From the NCBI GenBank assembly GCA_900552415.1, contig USAD01000024.1, positions 1-16,066 on the forward strand: a DNA stretch of 16,066 bases, given 5' to 3'. This stretch comes from an uncultured Parabacteroides sp. Its GTDB lineage: Bacteria; Bacteroidota; Bacteroidia; Bacteroidales; Tannerellaceae. Position 1 is the stretch's first letter. Each line of letters starts with the position of its first letter. Both the position numbers and the translations under genes were made by a program. Of the stretch, positions 1 through 6,088 are shown piece after piece. A model generated the notes under the pieces. It was given only the letters and a program-made list of their open reading frames with translations. It was not told the DNA's origin and did no database searches.

Positions 1-662
1 GGATACAATTTTTCCATAGGAGCTCTATCTCTGGAAGATAGAGGCCTTCTAAACGAATCGTATAATTCTGCTATATTTAAAAGATTTACCACTTTCCATC
101 CTTCAGGAATCATCCCCAGCTCCGAATCTACAAACTTGCCATCCTTGAATGGTCCAAAATCTATAAACCAAGACTTGAATAAGGCTTGTGCCTGCTGCTC
201 TAAATTTTCATTGATGCGGCGGTTTAGTTCGATTTTGTCGTCAAGAGAGGAAAGAAAAGAAGCTATTTTTTTTTGCGTTTTATTATTCTCAAAGTACTTA
301 ATTTCAATAGGATGAATATGATTCCTATTCAATGTGGGCACTGCACTTCCTCCACCAAAAGATGATAATGTTATTGTCTTTAAAAGATAATACAAATATT
401 TAGGATCATTACCTTTAAAATCATCTACATATAAAACTGTATTATGAGCCCAACATTTATCGTAAATATATGGAGTTCCTACATTTCCACTTCTTCCAAT
501 AGTAATACAAGGATGAATTGGAGTTTCTTCATTGTGATATCCAATGATACCATTGGAACCAGCAACAGGAATCTTACCATCTTGCATTTTTATCTTTGGT
601 AAATCGTGACCACGTTTAAAATTTAACACATCACCCAATTTTACTATTTTTGTTCGTTCCAT
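1..662 (-). CDS. hsdS: Type I restriction-modification specificity subunit HsdS (partial, C-terminus beyond left edge)
   Basis: HsdS is the DNA-recognition subunit of a type I restriction-modification complex. It binds HsdM for methylation and HsdR for cleavage. The reading frame opens with ATG at 660-662 (minus strand) and stays open to the window edge, giving 220 complete residues. Residues 1-125 form the first target recognition domain, opening with KLGDVLNFKRG. Residues 130-168 are the central conserved helical region, including KIASFLSSLDDKIELNRR and QAQALFKSWFIDF. The second recognition domain begins near residue 180 (ELGMIPEGWK) and is cut by the edge. The start lies 15 bases after the hsdM stop, so the two are cotranscribed. 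The DNA is strongly AT-rich compared with the rest of the window. A run of nine A on the coding strand (266-274) lies at the junction between the first domain and the central region. The family is clear; the DNA target cannot be read from sequence. Confidence 0.93.
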   Translation of the reverse strand, partial: MERTKIVKLGDVLNFKRGHDLPKIKMQDGKIPVAGSNGIIGYHNEETPIHPCITIGRSGNVGTPYIYDKCWAHNTVLYVDDFKGNDPKYLYYLLKTITLSSFGGGSAVPTLNRNHIHPIEIKYFENNKTQKKIASFLSSLDDKIELNRRINENLEQQAQALFKSWFIDFGPFKDGKFVDSELGMIPEGWKVVNLLNIAELYDSFRRPLSSRDRAPMEKLY

Positions 663-677
663 AAATGGTATTTATTA

Positions 678-2186
678 TTAAATCCTAAACCAAATACTTA
701 CCAACTGCTTCCGAATCTCTCCCTCTAATTGATGCGACTTCTCAAACAATGTTGATAGCTCACTAGTGAGGCGGGACATTTTCTCTTCGAAAGGCTCGCC
801 GTCGTCTTCGGCCTCTGCGATGCCCACATAGCGGCCGGGCGTAAGAATATAATCCTGCTTGGCCACGTCGTCGAGTGTAGCCACGGCGCAATATCCTTTT
901 TCAGGTTCCAATGTGCCTGCTTCGAAGTCTTCGAAGGTGCGGGCGATACGCTGAATGTCTTTTTCTTCGTCCAGCTCACGCAACTTGCGGGTGACCATTG
1001 TTCCCATCTGGCGGGCATCGATGAAAAGGATTTTCCCCGGCTGCTTCTTGTTGCGGTTCAGGAACCACAACGAAACGGGAATACCTGTCGTATAGAACAA
1101 CTGCGAAGGCATTGCCACGATACCTTCCACCAAATCGGCCTTGATGATGTTCTCACGAATACTGCCTTCGCCGCCCGACTGTGAAGAGAGCGAACCATTG
1201 GCCAGCACCATGCCGATGCGGCCACGAGGCGAGAGGTGATAAATCATGTGCTGCAACCAGGCAAAGTTGGCATTGCCCGACGGCGGAATACCGTAACGCC
1301 AGCGCGGGTCGTCTTGCAGCTTGTCGGCACCCCAGTCGCTCAAGTTGAAAGGCGGATTGGCTAAGATATAATCGGCTTTCAGCGTAGGATGTTGGTCGTC
1401 GAAGAATGTATCGGCGGCAAATTGACCCAAGTCTGCCTCAATGCCACGTATGGCCAGGTTCATCTGTGCCATCTTCCAGGTCGTTGGATTGCTATCCTGT
1501 CCGAATACGGAGATGTTATTGAGACTGCCCTGATGTTCGTTGATGAATCGGGCCGACTGCACAAACATGCCGCCCGAACCGCAGCATGGGTCGTACACGC
1601 GACCGCTAAAAGGTTGCAACACCTCGACCAGCGTGCGCACAATGCAGGCAGGCGTGTAGAATTCGCCAGCCAGCTTGCCTTCGGCTTCGGCAAACTTCGA
1701 GAGGCAGTATTCGTAGGTGCGGCCCAGAATGTCTTTCGTGTCGCCATGCTCTTTCATCTGAATGTTGGTGAAAAGGTCCACCACATCTCCCAAGCGGCGT
1801 TTGTCTAATTCGGGGCGGGCAAAATTCTTGGGCAAAATACCTTTCAGGCGCGGATTCTCTTTCTCGATCAGGCGCATAGCATTGTCGATCGTAGTACCCA
1901 CTTCAGGCGTATGAGCCGCTTTGGCCACAATCTGCCAGCGAGCTTCTTGCGGCACGAAGAAAATGTTATCGGCCGTGTATTCGTCCTTGTCTTCCTCGAA
2001 GCCGTCGCCTTCTTCCTTCAGTTCGTTATATTTTACCTCAAAGCGATCCGATATATACTTCAGGAAAATCAGTCCCAGCACCACGGATTTATATTCCGAA
2101 GCGTCAAGATTTCCCCGCAACAAGTCTGCCGCCTTCCATATTTCTTTCTCAAAACCAATATCTGCTGTATTATTTGTCTTTGCCAT
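678..2186 (-). CDS. hsdM: Type I restriction-modification DNA methyltransferase subunit HsdM
   Basis: HsdM is the N6-adenine methyltransferase subunit; with HsdS it methylates the host target site using S-adenosylmethionine. The protein has 502 residues, a normal length for the family. The N-terminal helical domain (about 10-150, starting FEKEIWKAADLLRGNLD) matches the HsdM N-terminal fold. The catalytic domain holds the AdoMet motif DPCCGSGG (199-206) and the catalytic motif NPPF (277-280). The C-terminal tail (about 465-495) is a charged helix of the type that contacts HsdS. The start at 2186 is preceded by TAGGAA and begins the conserved N-terminal domain. It is the first gene of the unit; hsdS follows after 15 bases, and hsdR, if present, would lie left of the window. 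GC content is intermediate between hsdS and the plus-strand genes. Confidence 0.96.
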   Translation of the reverse strand: MAKTNNTADIGFEKEIWKAADLLRGNLDASEYKSVVLGLIFLKYISDRFEVKYNELKEEGDGFEEDKDEYTADNIFFVPQEARWQIVAKAAHTPEVGTTIDNAMRLIEKENPRLKGILPKNFARPELDKRRLGDVVDLFTNIQMKEHGDTKDILGRTYEYCLSKFAEAEGKLAGEFYTPACIVRTLVEVLQPFSGRVYDPCCGSGGMFVQSARFINEHQGSLNNISVFGQDSNPTTWKMAQMNLAIRGIEADLGQFAADTFFDDQHPTLKADYILANPPFNLSDWGADKLQDDPRWRYGIPPSGNANFAWLQHMIYHLSPRGRIGMVLANGSLSSQSGGEGSIRENIIKADLVEGIVAMPSQLFYTTGIPVSLWFLNRNKKQPGKILFIDARQMGTMVTRKLRELDEEKDIQRIARTFEDFEAGTLEPEKGYCAVATLDDVAKQDYILTPGRYVGIAEAEDDGEPFEEKMSRLTSELSTLFEKSHQLEGEIRKQLVSIWFRI

Positions 2187-2224
2187 TATTCCTATTGTAT
2201 TGATCTATTTTAATATTATTGAAT

Positions 2225-2269
2225 CCGTAATTTCAAATCTTACTTGATATCAGTAAATTGAACATACGG
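2225..2269. repeat. 45-bp imperfect dyad in the hsd leader
   Basis: The outer arms read CCGTA-AT-TTCAA (2225-2236) and TTGAA-CA-TACGG (2258-2269); five plus five bases pair on each side of a 2-base mismatch. The arms are centred on 2247. The interior adds TTAC/GTAA (2240-2243 and 2253-2256) around a TGATATCA core (2245-2252). It lies between the predicted start of transcription and the hsdM start codon. It could be an RNA hairpin in the leader or an operator for a regulator of the restriction genes. Confidence 0.55.
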
Positions 2270-2308
2270 GAATAAAGATTTATCATTTTCTTGTGATAGA
2301 ATCTTTTA

Positions 2309-2316
2309 CAAAGATA
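2309..2316 (-). promoter_or_regulatory. Predicted promoter -7 box for hsdMS
   Basis: On the minus strand this reads TATCTTTG, a full match to the Bacteroidota -7 consensus TAnnTTTG. A clear TTTG -33 element at the usual distance was not found. If used, transcription would start near 2302 and leave a leader of about 115 bases before hsdM. Confidence 0.55.
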
Positions 2317-2383
2317 AAGAACATTGTTTAATTATAAAGTGAAAACAGTGTTGCAATGCTTTAATCAGAATTTGATTCTACAA

Positions 2384-2510
2384 GAGTTTTATCGGGGTAA
2401 CATCTTTTATTCCACCACTCCCTGAGTATGGGCACGTTCCCATTGGGCATGTTTTTTCCCCTCTTTCTTGCAAATTCCTCGCGAAAAAGGTTTGCCATCC
2501 GATAAAACTC
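2384..2510. repeat. 12-bp perfect inverted repeat flanking a 103-bp segment
   Basis: GAGTTTTATCGG (2384-2395) recurs as its exact reverse complement CCGATAAAACTC (2499-2510). The right arm lies between the predicted -33 and -7 elements of the GDSL hydrolase gene. Short inverted repeats around promoter segments are the hallmark of invertible promoters in Bacteroidota, but no invertase gene is in the window and chance cannot be excluded. Confidence 0.5.
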
Positions 2511-2520
2511 CGTAATTTTA
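2491..2520 (+). promoter_or_regulatory. Predicted promoter of the GDSL hydrolase gene
   Basis: TTTG (2491-2494), an 18-base spacer and TAATTTTA (2513-2520, seven of eight to TAnnTTTG) form a Bacteroidota-type promoter, leaving a leader of about 55 bases. The right arm of the 12-bp inverted repeat occupies most of the spacer. Confidence 0.5.
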
Positions 2521-2582
2521 GCTCTTCATTAGGGGCGATTTCGCTTCGGATACATTAATAATATAAATACGACATAAGAAAG

Positions 2583-3278
2583 ATGAAAAGAATAGGAAAG
2601 ATTTTGGGTCTGGGCCTGGCGATGGGCGGGTTGCTGATGGCGACAAGCGTGTCCGCGCAGACGGAGAAGGGTGATTGGGCGCAATTCGGCCGTTACGCCG
2701 ACGCCAACAAGCGGGTGACGACGCCCGCCAAGGTGGTCTTCATGGGCAATTCCATCACGGATGGCTGGTGGCCGAAGGACTCCACATTTTTTATAGACAA
2801 TAATTTCCTGGACCGTGGCATCAGTGGCCAGACCACTTCCGAGATGCTGGTCCGTTTCCGCCAGGACGTCATCAACCTGAAGCCGAAAGCGGTGGTCATC
2901 CTGGCCGGCATCAACGATATCGCCCACAACAACGGCGTGATCTCGCTCGAGAATGTCTTTGGCAACATCGTCTCGATGGCCGAGCTGGCGAGGTATAACA
3001 AGATCACCCCGATCATCTGCTCCGTATTGCCCGCCTACGATTTCCCCTGGCGCCGCGGCATGAACCCCGCGCCGAAGGTGATCGAGCTGAACAAGATGCT
3101 GAAGGCCTACGCTGACAAGGAGGGACTGACCTACGTGGATTATCACTCGGCGATGAAGGACGAGCGCGACGGATTGCCCAAGAACCTGGCGAGCGACGAG
3201 GTGCATCCGACCCTCGAGGGCTACAAGATCATGGAAAAGATCGTTCTTGAGGCCATCCATAAAACCATTGGTGAGTAA
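2583..3278 (+). CDS. Secreted GDSL/SGNH-family hydrolase (esterase/acetylhydrolase type)
   Basis: This is a serine hydrolase of the SGNH superfamily that probably removes acyl or acetyl groups from a carbohydrate or lipid in the periplasm or at the cell surface. The 231-residue protein starts with a signal peptide (about 1-25, charged MKRIGK, hydrophobic core, cleavage after SVSA). Block I is GNSITDGW with the nucleophile Ser57. Block II is GISGQTT with the oxyanion glycine Gly82. Block III is GIND with Asn111. Block V is DEVHP with Asp205 and His208 of the triad. All catalytic residues are present. It has its own promoter and is GC-rich like the genes to its right. The closest named group is platelet-activating-factor acetylhydrolase-like esterases; the substrate is unknown. 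The following gene, proS, starts 83 bases on, with its own likely promoter. Confidence 0.93.
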   Translation: MKRIGKILGLGLAMGGLLMATSVSAQTEKGDWAQFGRYADANKRVTTPAKVVFMGNSITDGWWPKDSTFFIDNNFLDRGISGQTTSEMLVRFRQDVINLKPKAVVILAGINDIAHNNGVISLENVFGNIVSMAELARYNKITPIICSVLPAYDFPWRRGMNPAPKVIELNKMLKAYADKEGLTYVDYHSAMKDERDGLPKNLASDEVHPTLEGYKIMEKIVLEAIHKTIGE

Positions 3279-3280
3279 AG

Positions 3281-3314
3281 TTGAGGGAAAATAAGTGAAT
3301 ATTTTGTAAATTCG
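3281..3314 (+). promoter_or_regulatory. Possible promoter of proS
   Basis: TTG at 3281-3283 is followed after 16 bases by TATTTTG (3300-3306); an alternative -7 box TAAATTCG (3307-3314, seven of eight) overlaps its end. The run resembles common Bacteroidota promoters, but spacing is not ideal for either choice. Confidence 0.35.
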
Positions 3315-3361
3315 CGGATCAAAAAAAGGTCGAACGACATAAAGAAACAAGATAAAAGAAT

Positions 3362-4843
3362 ATGGCAAAAGAGCTGAAAGAACTCACCCCGAGAGGCGTG
3401 AATTACTCACAATGGTATCAAGATCTGGTTATTAAGGCGGACTTGGCGGAGAATTCCGCTGTGCGCGGGTGCATGGTTATCAAGCCTTATGGATACGCGA
3501 TCTGGGAGAAGATGCAACGGATCCTGGACGATATGTTCAAGGAGACAGGGCACGTGAATGCCTATTTCCCGTTGTTGATCCCGAAGTCATTCCTGAGCCG
3601 CGAGGCGGAGCACGTGGAGGGTTTCGCGAAGGAGTGCGCCGTCGTGACGCATTATCGCCTGAAGACGAACCACGACGGGACAGGTGTTGTTGTCGATCCC
3701 GAGGCTAAGCTGGAGGAGGAGTTGATCATCCGTCCGACTTCCGAGACGATTATCTGGAATACGTACCGCAACTGGATCCAGTCGTATCGCGACCTGCCTA
3801 TCCTGTGCAACCAGTGGGCGAACGTGATGCGTTGGGAGATGCGTACCCGCCTGTTCCTGAGAACGGCCGAGTTCTTGTGGCAAGAGGGCCATACGGCGCA
3901 CGCCACACGCGAGGAGGCCGAGATCGAGGCTCGCAAGATGCAGCAGGTTTACGCCAACTTCGCGGAGAACTACATGGCGATGCCGGTCATCAAGGGCGTG
4001 AAGTCGGAGAGCGAGCGTTTCGCCGGCGCCCTGGATACCTATACGATCGAGGCGATGATGCAAGACGGCAAGGCGTTGCAGGCCGGCACGTCGCACTTCC
4101 TGGGCCAGAACTTCGGTAAGGCTTTCGACGTGACCTTTATCGACAAGAACGGTAAGTCCGACTACGCTTGGGCGACCTCATGGGGCGTCTCTACCCGTTT
4201 GATCGGCGCGTTGATCATGTCGCACTCGGATGATAACGGTTTGGTATTGCCGCCACACCTGGCGCCGATCCAGGTTGTCATCGTGCCGATCTACCGCAGC
4301 AATGAGCAGCTGGCGCAGATCAGCGAGAAGGTGGAGGGCATCGTCGCTCGCCTGAAGGCGCTGGGCGTTTCCGTGAAATACGATGACGCGGACAACCGCA
4401 AGCCGGGCTGGAAGTTTGCCGAGTATGAGCTGAAGGGTGTGCCTGTCCGTCTGGCGATGGGTGGCCGCGACCTGGAGAACGGCACGATCGAGGTGATGCG
4501 CCGCGATACGCTCGAGAAGGAGACACGCTCGTGTGAGGGCATCGAGGAGTACGTGAAGAACCTGTTGGAGGAGATCCAGGCCAATATCTTCCAGAAGGCG
4601 TTGAAGCACCGTGAGGAGCGGACCATCTGTGTCGACACTTACGATGAGTTCAAGGAGAAGATCGAGCAGGGTTACTTCATCATGGCGCATTGGGACGGTA
4701 CGCCCGAGACAGAGGAGCGTATCAAGAACGAGACGAAGGCGACGATCCGTTGCCTGCCTTTGGAGGGCGACATGACACCGGGCAAGTGTATGGTGACCGG
4801 AAAGCCTTCAGCGCGCCGGGTATTGTTCGCGAGAGCGTACTAA
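3362..4843 (+). CDS. proS: Prolyl-tRNA synthetase, archaeal/eukaryotic-like type
   Basis: It charges tRNA(Pro) with proline in the cytoplasm using ATP. The 493-residue protein is of the short type without the editing insertion found in the E. coli enzyme. Class II motif 1 lies near 45-73 (GYAIWEKMQ to NAYFPLLIP). Motif 2 is at 163-180 ([18 protein letters not shown]) and motif 3 at 275-300 ([19 protein letters not shown]). The anticodon-binding domain covers about 300-405. A C-terminal zinc-binding-like domain with Cys423, Cys464 and Cys476 runs to the end, and the protein finishes in tyrosine as this type usually does. The start MAKELKELT is typical. It is followed after 101 bases by xpt, with a strong hairpin between the two. 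Confidence 0.98.
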   Translation: MAKELKELTPRGVNYSQWYQDLVIKADLAENSAVRGCMVIKPYGYAIWEKMQRILDDMFKETGHVNAYFPLLIPKSFLSREAEHVEGFAKECAVVTHYRLKTNHDGTGVVVDPEAKLEEELIIRPTSETIIWNTYRNWIQSYRDLPILCNQWANVMRWEMRTRLFLRTAEFLWQEGHTAHATREEAEIEARKMQQVYANFAENYMAMPVIKGVKSESERFAGALDTYTIEAMMQDGKALQAGTSHFLGQNFGKAFDVTFIDKNGKSDYAWATSWGVSTRLIGALIMSHSDDNGLVLPPHLAPIQVVIVPIYRSNEQLAQISEKVEGIVARLKALGVSVKYDDADNRKPGWKFAEYELKGVPVRLAMGGRDLENGTIEVMRRDTLEKETRSCEGIEEYVKNLLEEIQANIFQKALKHREERTICVDTYDEFKEKIEQGYFIMAHWDGTPETEERIKNETKATIRCLPLEGDMTPGKCMVTGKPSARRVLFARAY

Positions 4844-4865
4844 TCTCTATATAAACGGGCTTTCG

Positions 4866-4895
4866 TCCGGGAGGTCCCGACGGGGATTTCCCGGA
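4866..4895 (+). terminator. Strong hairpin between proS and xpt (terminator or leader structure)
   Basis: TCCGGGA-GG-TCCC (4866-4878) pairs with GGGA-TT-TCCCGGA (4883-4895) around a GACG loop. In RNA this is an uninterrupted 13-bp stem if the two G-U pairs are counted. No U-run follows, so it is not a textbook intrinsic terminator. It could be a Rho-linked stop, a stability element, or part of an xpt leader. Confidence 0.5.
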
Positions 4896-4944
4896 TGGCG
4901 GCCATTGTTCTCAGGAAAGGAATTAAAGGAATATTGTTAAGGGC

Positions 4945-5514
4945 ATGAAAGAGTTAAAGGATCGTATTTTGCGCGACGGCATTTGCCTGGAGGGTGGCGT
5001 GCTTAAAGTGGATGGCTTCATCAATCACCAGATGGATCCGGTTTTGATGCGCTCGATGGCGGCCGAGCTGGTGCGCCGTTTCAAGGATGAGAAGATCAAC
5101 AAGATCCTGACCATCGAGGCGAGTGGCATCGCTCCGGCGATCATGGTCGGCTATGTGTTGAACGTGCCGGTCGTCTTCGCCAAGAAAAAGAAGCCGAGCA
5201 CGATGAAGGCCATGTTGACCACTCAGGTCTATTCCTTCACGAAAAAGAGGTATTATGATATTTGCGTCAGCCAGGAGTTCCTGGGCGCTGGCGATAATGT
5301 CTTGTTCATCGATGATTTCCTGGCGAACGGGAACGCCGCGAAAGGTATTATCGACCTGGTGGAGCAATCGGGCGCCCGGCTGGCCGGCATGGGCTTCCTG
5401 ATCGAGAAGGCTTTCCAGCATGGCGGCGATTATCTTCGCGAGAAGGGCTTCCACGTGGAGTCGTTGGCCATCATCGACAGCCTGGATAATTGCCAGGTTA
5501 AATTCAAGGAATAA
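4945..5514 (+). CDS. xpt: Xanthine phosphoribosyltransferase
   Basis: It salvages xanthine by transferring the phosphoribosyl group of PRPP to make XMP, feeding GMP synthesis in the cytoplasm. The 189-residue protein has the length and layout of Bacillus-type Xpt. The N-terminus reads [16 protein letters not shown], and the sugar-binding region carries [10 protein letters not shown] (56-65). The PRPP loop [16 protein letters not shown] lies at 119-134. IEKAF (153-157) and [10 protein letters not shown] (171-180) are further family signatures. The start at 4945 gives the expected N-terminus. The next gene, a NikR-like regulator, begins 33 bases after the stop and is probably cotranscribed. No purine riboswitch core was recognised upstream, only the hairpin at 4866-4895. 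Confidence 0.95.
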   Translation: MKELKDRILRDGICLEGGVLKVDGFINHQMDPVLMRSMAAELVRRFKDEKINKILTIEASGIAPAIMVGYVLNVPVVFAKKKKPSTMKAMLTTQVYSFTKKRYYDICVSQEFLGAGDNVLFIDDFLANGNAAKGIIDLVEQSGARLAGMGFLIEKAFQHGGDYLREKGFHVESLAIIDSLDNCQVKFKE

Positions 5515-5528
5515 GTTTATCAATAATG

Positions 5529-5544
5529 AGGAGGAGGAGAGGAG
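5529..5544 (+). promoter_or_regulatory. Unusually strong Shine-Dalgarno sequence of the NikR-like gene
   Basis: AGGAGGAGGAGAGGAG ends three bases before the ATG at 5548, with the perfect AGGAGG cores about 7-13 bases upstream of it. Most genes in this window have weak or no Shine-Dalgarno sequence, so this one stands out and fixes the start. Confidence 0.7.
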
Positions 5545-5547
5545 CCG

Positions 5548-5949
5548 ATGGGCATTAAGCGCTTTGGGGTCTCGCTGGAGGATTTCCTGCTGGAGTCGTT
5601 GGATCAGTATGTGATAGAGAATGGCTTCGCCAACCGCTCGCAAGCGATCCGTTTCTTGATCGAGAAGAATGTCGCCGAGAAGAAATGGCTTTGCGATCAC
5701 CTGGTGGCGGGGACGATCATCATCATGTACGACCAGGCCAAGAAGGAGATCTTCTCCAAGATCAACCTGATCGAGCAGGCCTACAAGGAGGTGATCCTTT
5801 CCTCTTCCCAATATTATATCAATCAGAATTTCTGCCTGCGCATCGTGACCGTGATGGGCGTGGCGCATACCCTGACGGAATTGGCGGACCAGCTGACCGC
5901 CATCAAGGGGATCAAGCATGGAAAACTGGTGATGAGCCGGGCGGATTAG
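5548..5949 (+). CDS. NikR-family ribbon-helix-helix regulator with altered metal site
   Basis: NikR proteins are tetrameric DNA-binding regulators: an N-terminal ribbon-helix-helix pair reads DNA and a C-terminal ACT-like domain binds nickel. This 133-residue protein has both parts. The DNA-binding domain is residues 3-45 (RFGVSLEDFLLESLDQY, then GFANRSQAIR); the regulatory domain is 53-130, ending with the conserved GIKHGKL. Aligned on Cys96 (E. coli Cys95), the other E. coli nickel ligands His76, His87 and His89 fall on Gln77, Gln88 and Tyr90. The canonical square-planar nickel site is therefore not present, and the effector may be another metal or ligand. It follows xpt by 33 bases, has a strong ribosome site, and its stop codon lies inside its terminator. 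Two operator-like sites of NikR spacing lie just downstream, in front of a TonB-dependent receptor. Family certain; nickel response doubtful, so no nikR symbol is given. Confidence 0.88.
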   Translation: MGIKRFGVSLEDFLLESLDQYVIENGFANRSQAIRFLIEKNVAEKKWLCDHLVAGTIIIMYDQAKKEIFSKINLIEQAYKEVILSSSQYYINQNFCLRIVTVMGVAHTLTELADQLTAIKGIKHGKLVMSRAD

Positions 5950-5961
5950 CCCGTTTTTTTT
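5938..5961 (+). terminator. Intrinsic terminator overlapping the stop codon of the NikR-like gene
   Basis: CGGGC (5938-5942) pairs with GCCCG (5949-5953) around a 6-base loop, followed by eight T (5954-5961). The TAG stop (5947-5949) spans the end of the loop and the first base of the 3' arm. It ends the upstream unit before the operator region. Confidence 0.75.
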
Positions 5962-6012
5962 GGCGCCAAGGTGACACGATTCAAGCGTTTCGTGTTATTT
6001 GGCGCCAAAAAA
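5954..6012. repeat. Nested palindrome: two TTGGCGCCAA boxes around operator 1
   Basis: The 10-bp palindrome TTGGCGCCAA occurs at 5960-5969 and 5999-6008, flanked outside by a T-run (5954-5961) and an A-run (6007-6012). The boxes are placed symmetrically around the centre of operator 1, so the block forms an imperfect dyad of about 59 bp. As RNA it folds into TTTTTTGGCGCCAA with its complement, an internal loop and an ACACGA/TCGTGT stem with a 10-base loop. Confidence 0.6.
5971..5998. promoter_or_regulatory. Putative operator 1 for the NikR-like regulator
   Basis: GTGACA (5971-5976), 16 bases, TGTTAT (5993-5998). The 6-16-6 geometry equals that of the E. coli NikR operator (GTATGA-N16-TCATAC), with different half-sites. 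The site lies between the regulator's terminator and the receptor gene. Confidence 0.6.
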
Positions 6013-6024
6013 TAGGCCGTTAGG

Positions 6025-6052
6025 GTGGCACGATCCGAAGGGTTCATGTCAC
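6025..6052. promoter_or_regulatory. Putative operator 2 for the NikR-like regulator
   Basis: GTGGCA (6025-6030), 16 bases, TGTCAC (6047-6052), with a flanking G and C extending the dyad. Its centre is 54 bp from that of operator 1, close to five helical turns, and the two sites share many spacer bases (CGATyC, GTTC). It ends 36 bases before the receptor start, a good position for repression. Confidence 0.6.
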
Positions 6053-6088
6053 CGAATGGCGATGAATAGTGATTATAAAAGTCGAAAA

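Larger units (their letters stand above)
2187..2582. other. Divergent intergenic region between hsdM and the GDSL hydrolase gene
   Basis: This 396-base stretch has no convincing gene. From left to right it contains the hsd leader with a 45-bp imperfect dyad (2225-2269), a minus-strand -7 box (2309-2316), a perfect 12-bp inverted repeat with arms 2384-2395 and 2499-2510, and a plus-strand promoter (2491-2520). Between the repeat arms lie two similar short stretches beginning GGGCACGTT and GGGCATGTT (about 2430-2460), of unknown meaning. Confidence 0.7.

Noticed and set aside
23..43. 8-bp perfect inverted repeat CTCTATCT/AGATAGAG with a 5-base loop in hsdS
   Set aside because: It lies within a normal recognition-domain coding stretch (RRPLSSRDRA), and one isolated short repeat is not enough to propose a recombination site.
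2529..3368. Minus-strand open frame of 279 codons across the GDSL hydrolase gene
   Set aside because: The plus-strand gene has a signal peptide and all SGNH catalytic blocks; the antisense translation has no recognisable features.
4954..5919. Minus-strand open frame of 321 codons across xpt and the NikR-like gene
   Set aside because: Both plus-strand genes have clear family motifs; this frame is a shadow.
5999..6088. Upstream extension of the TonB receptor frame to a TTG at 5999
   Set aside because: It would put 30 charged residues before the signal peptide and translate through operator 2; ATG 6089 gives a normal signal peptide.
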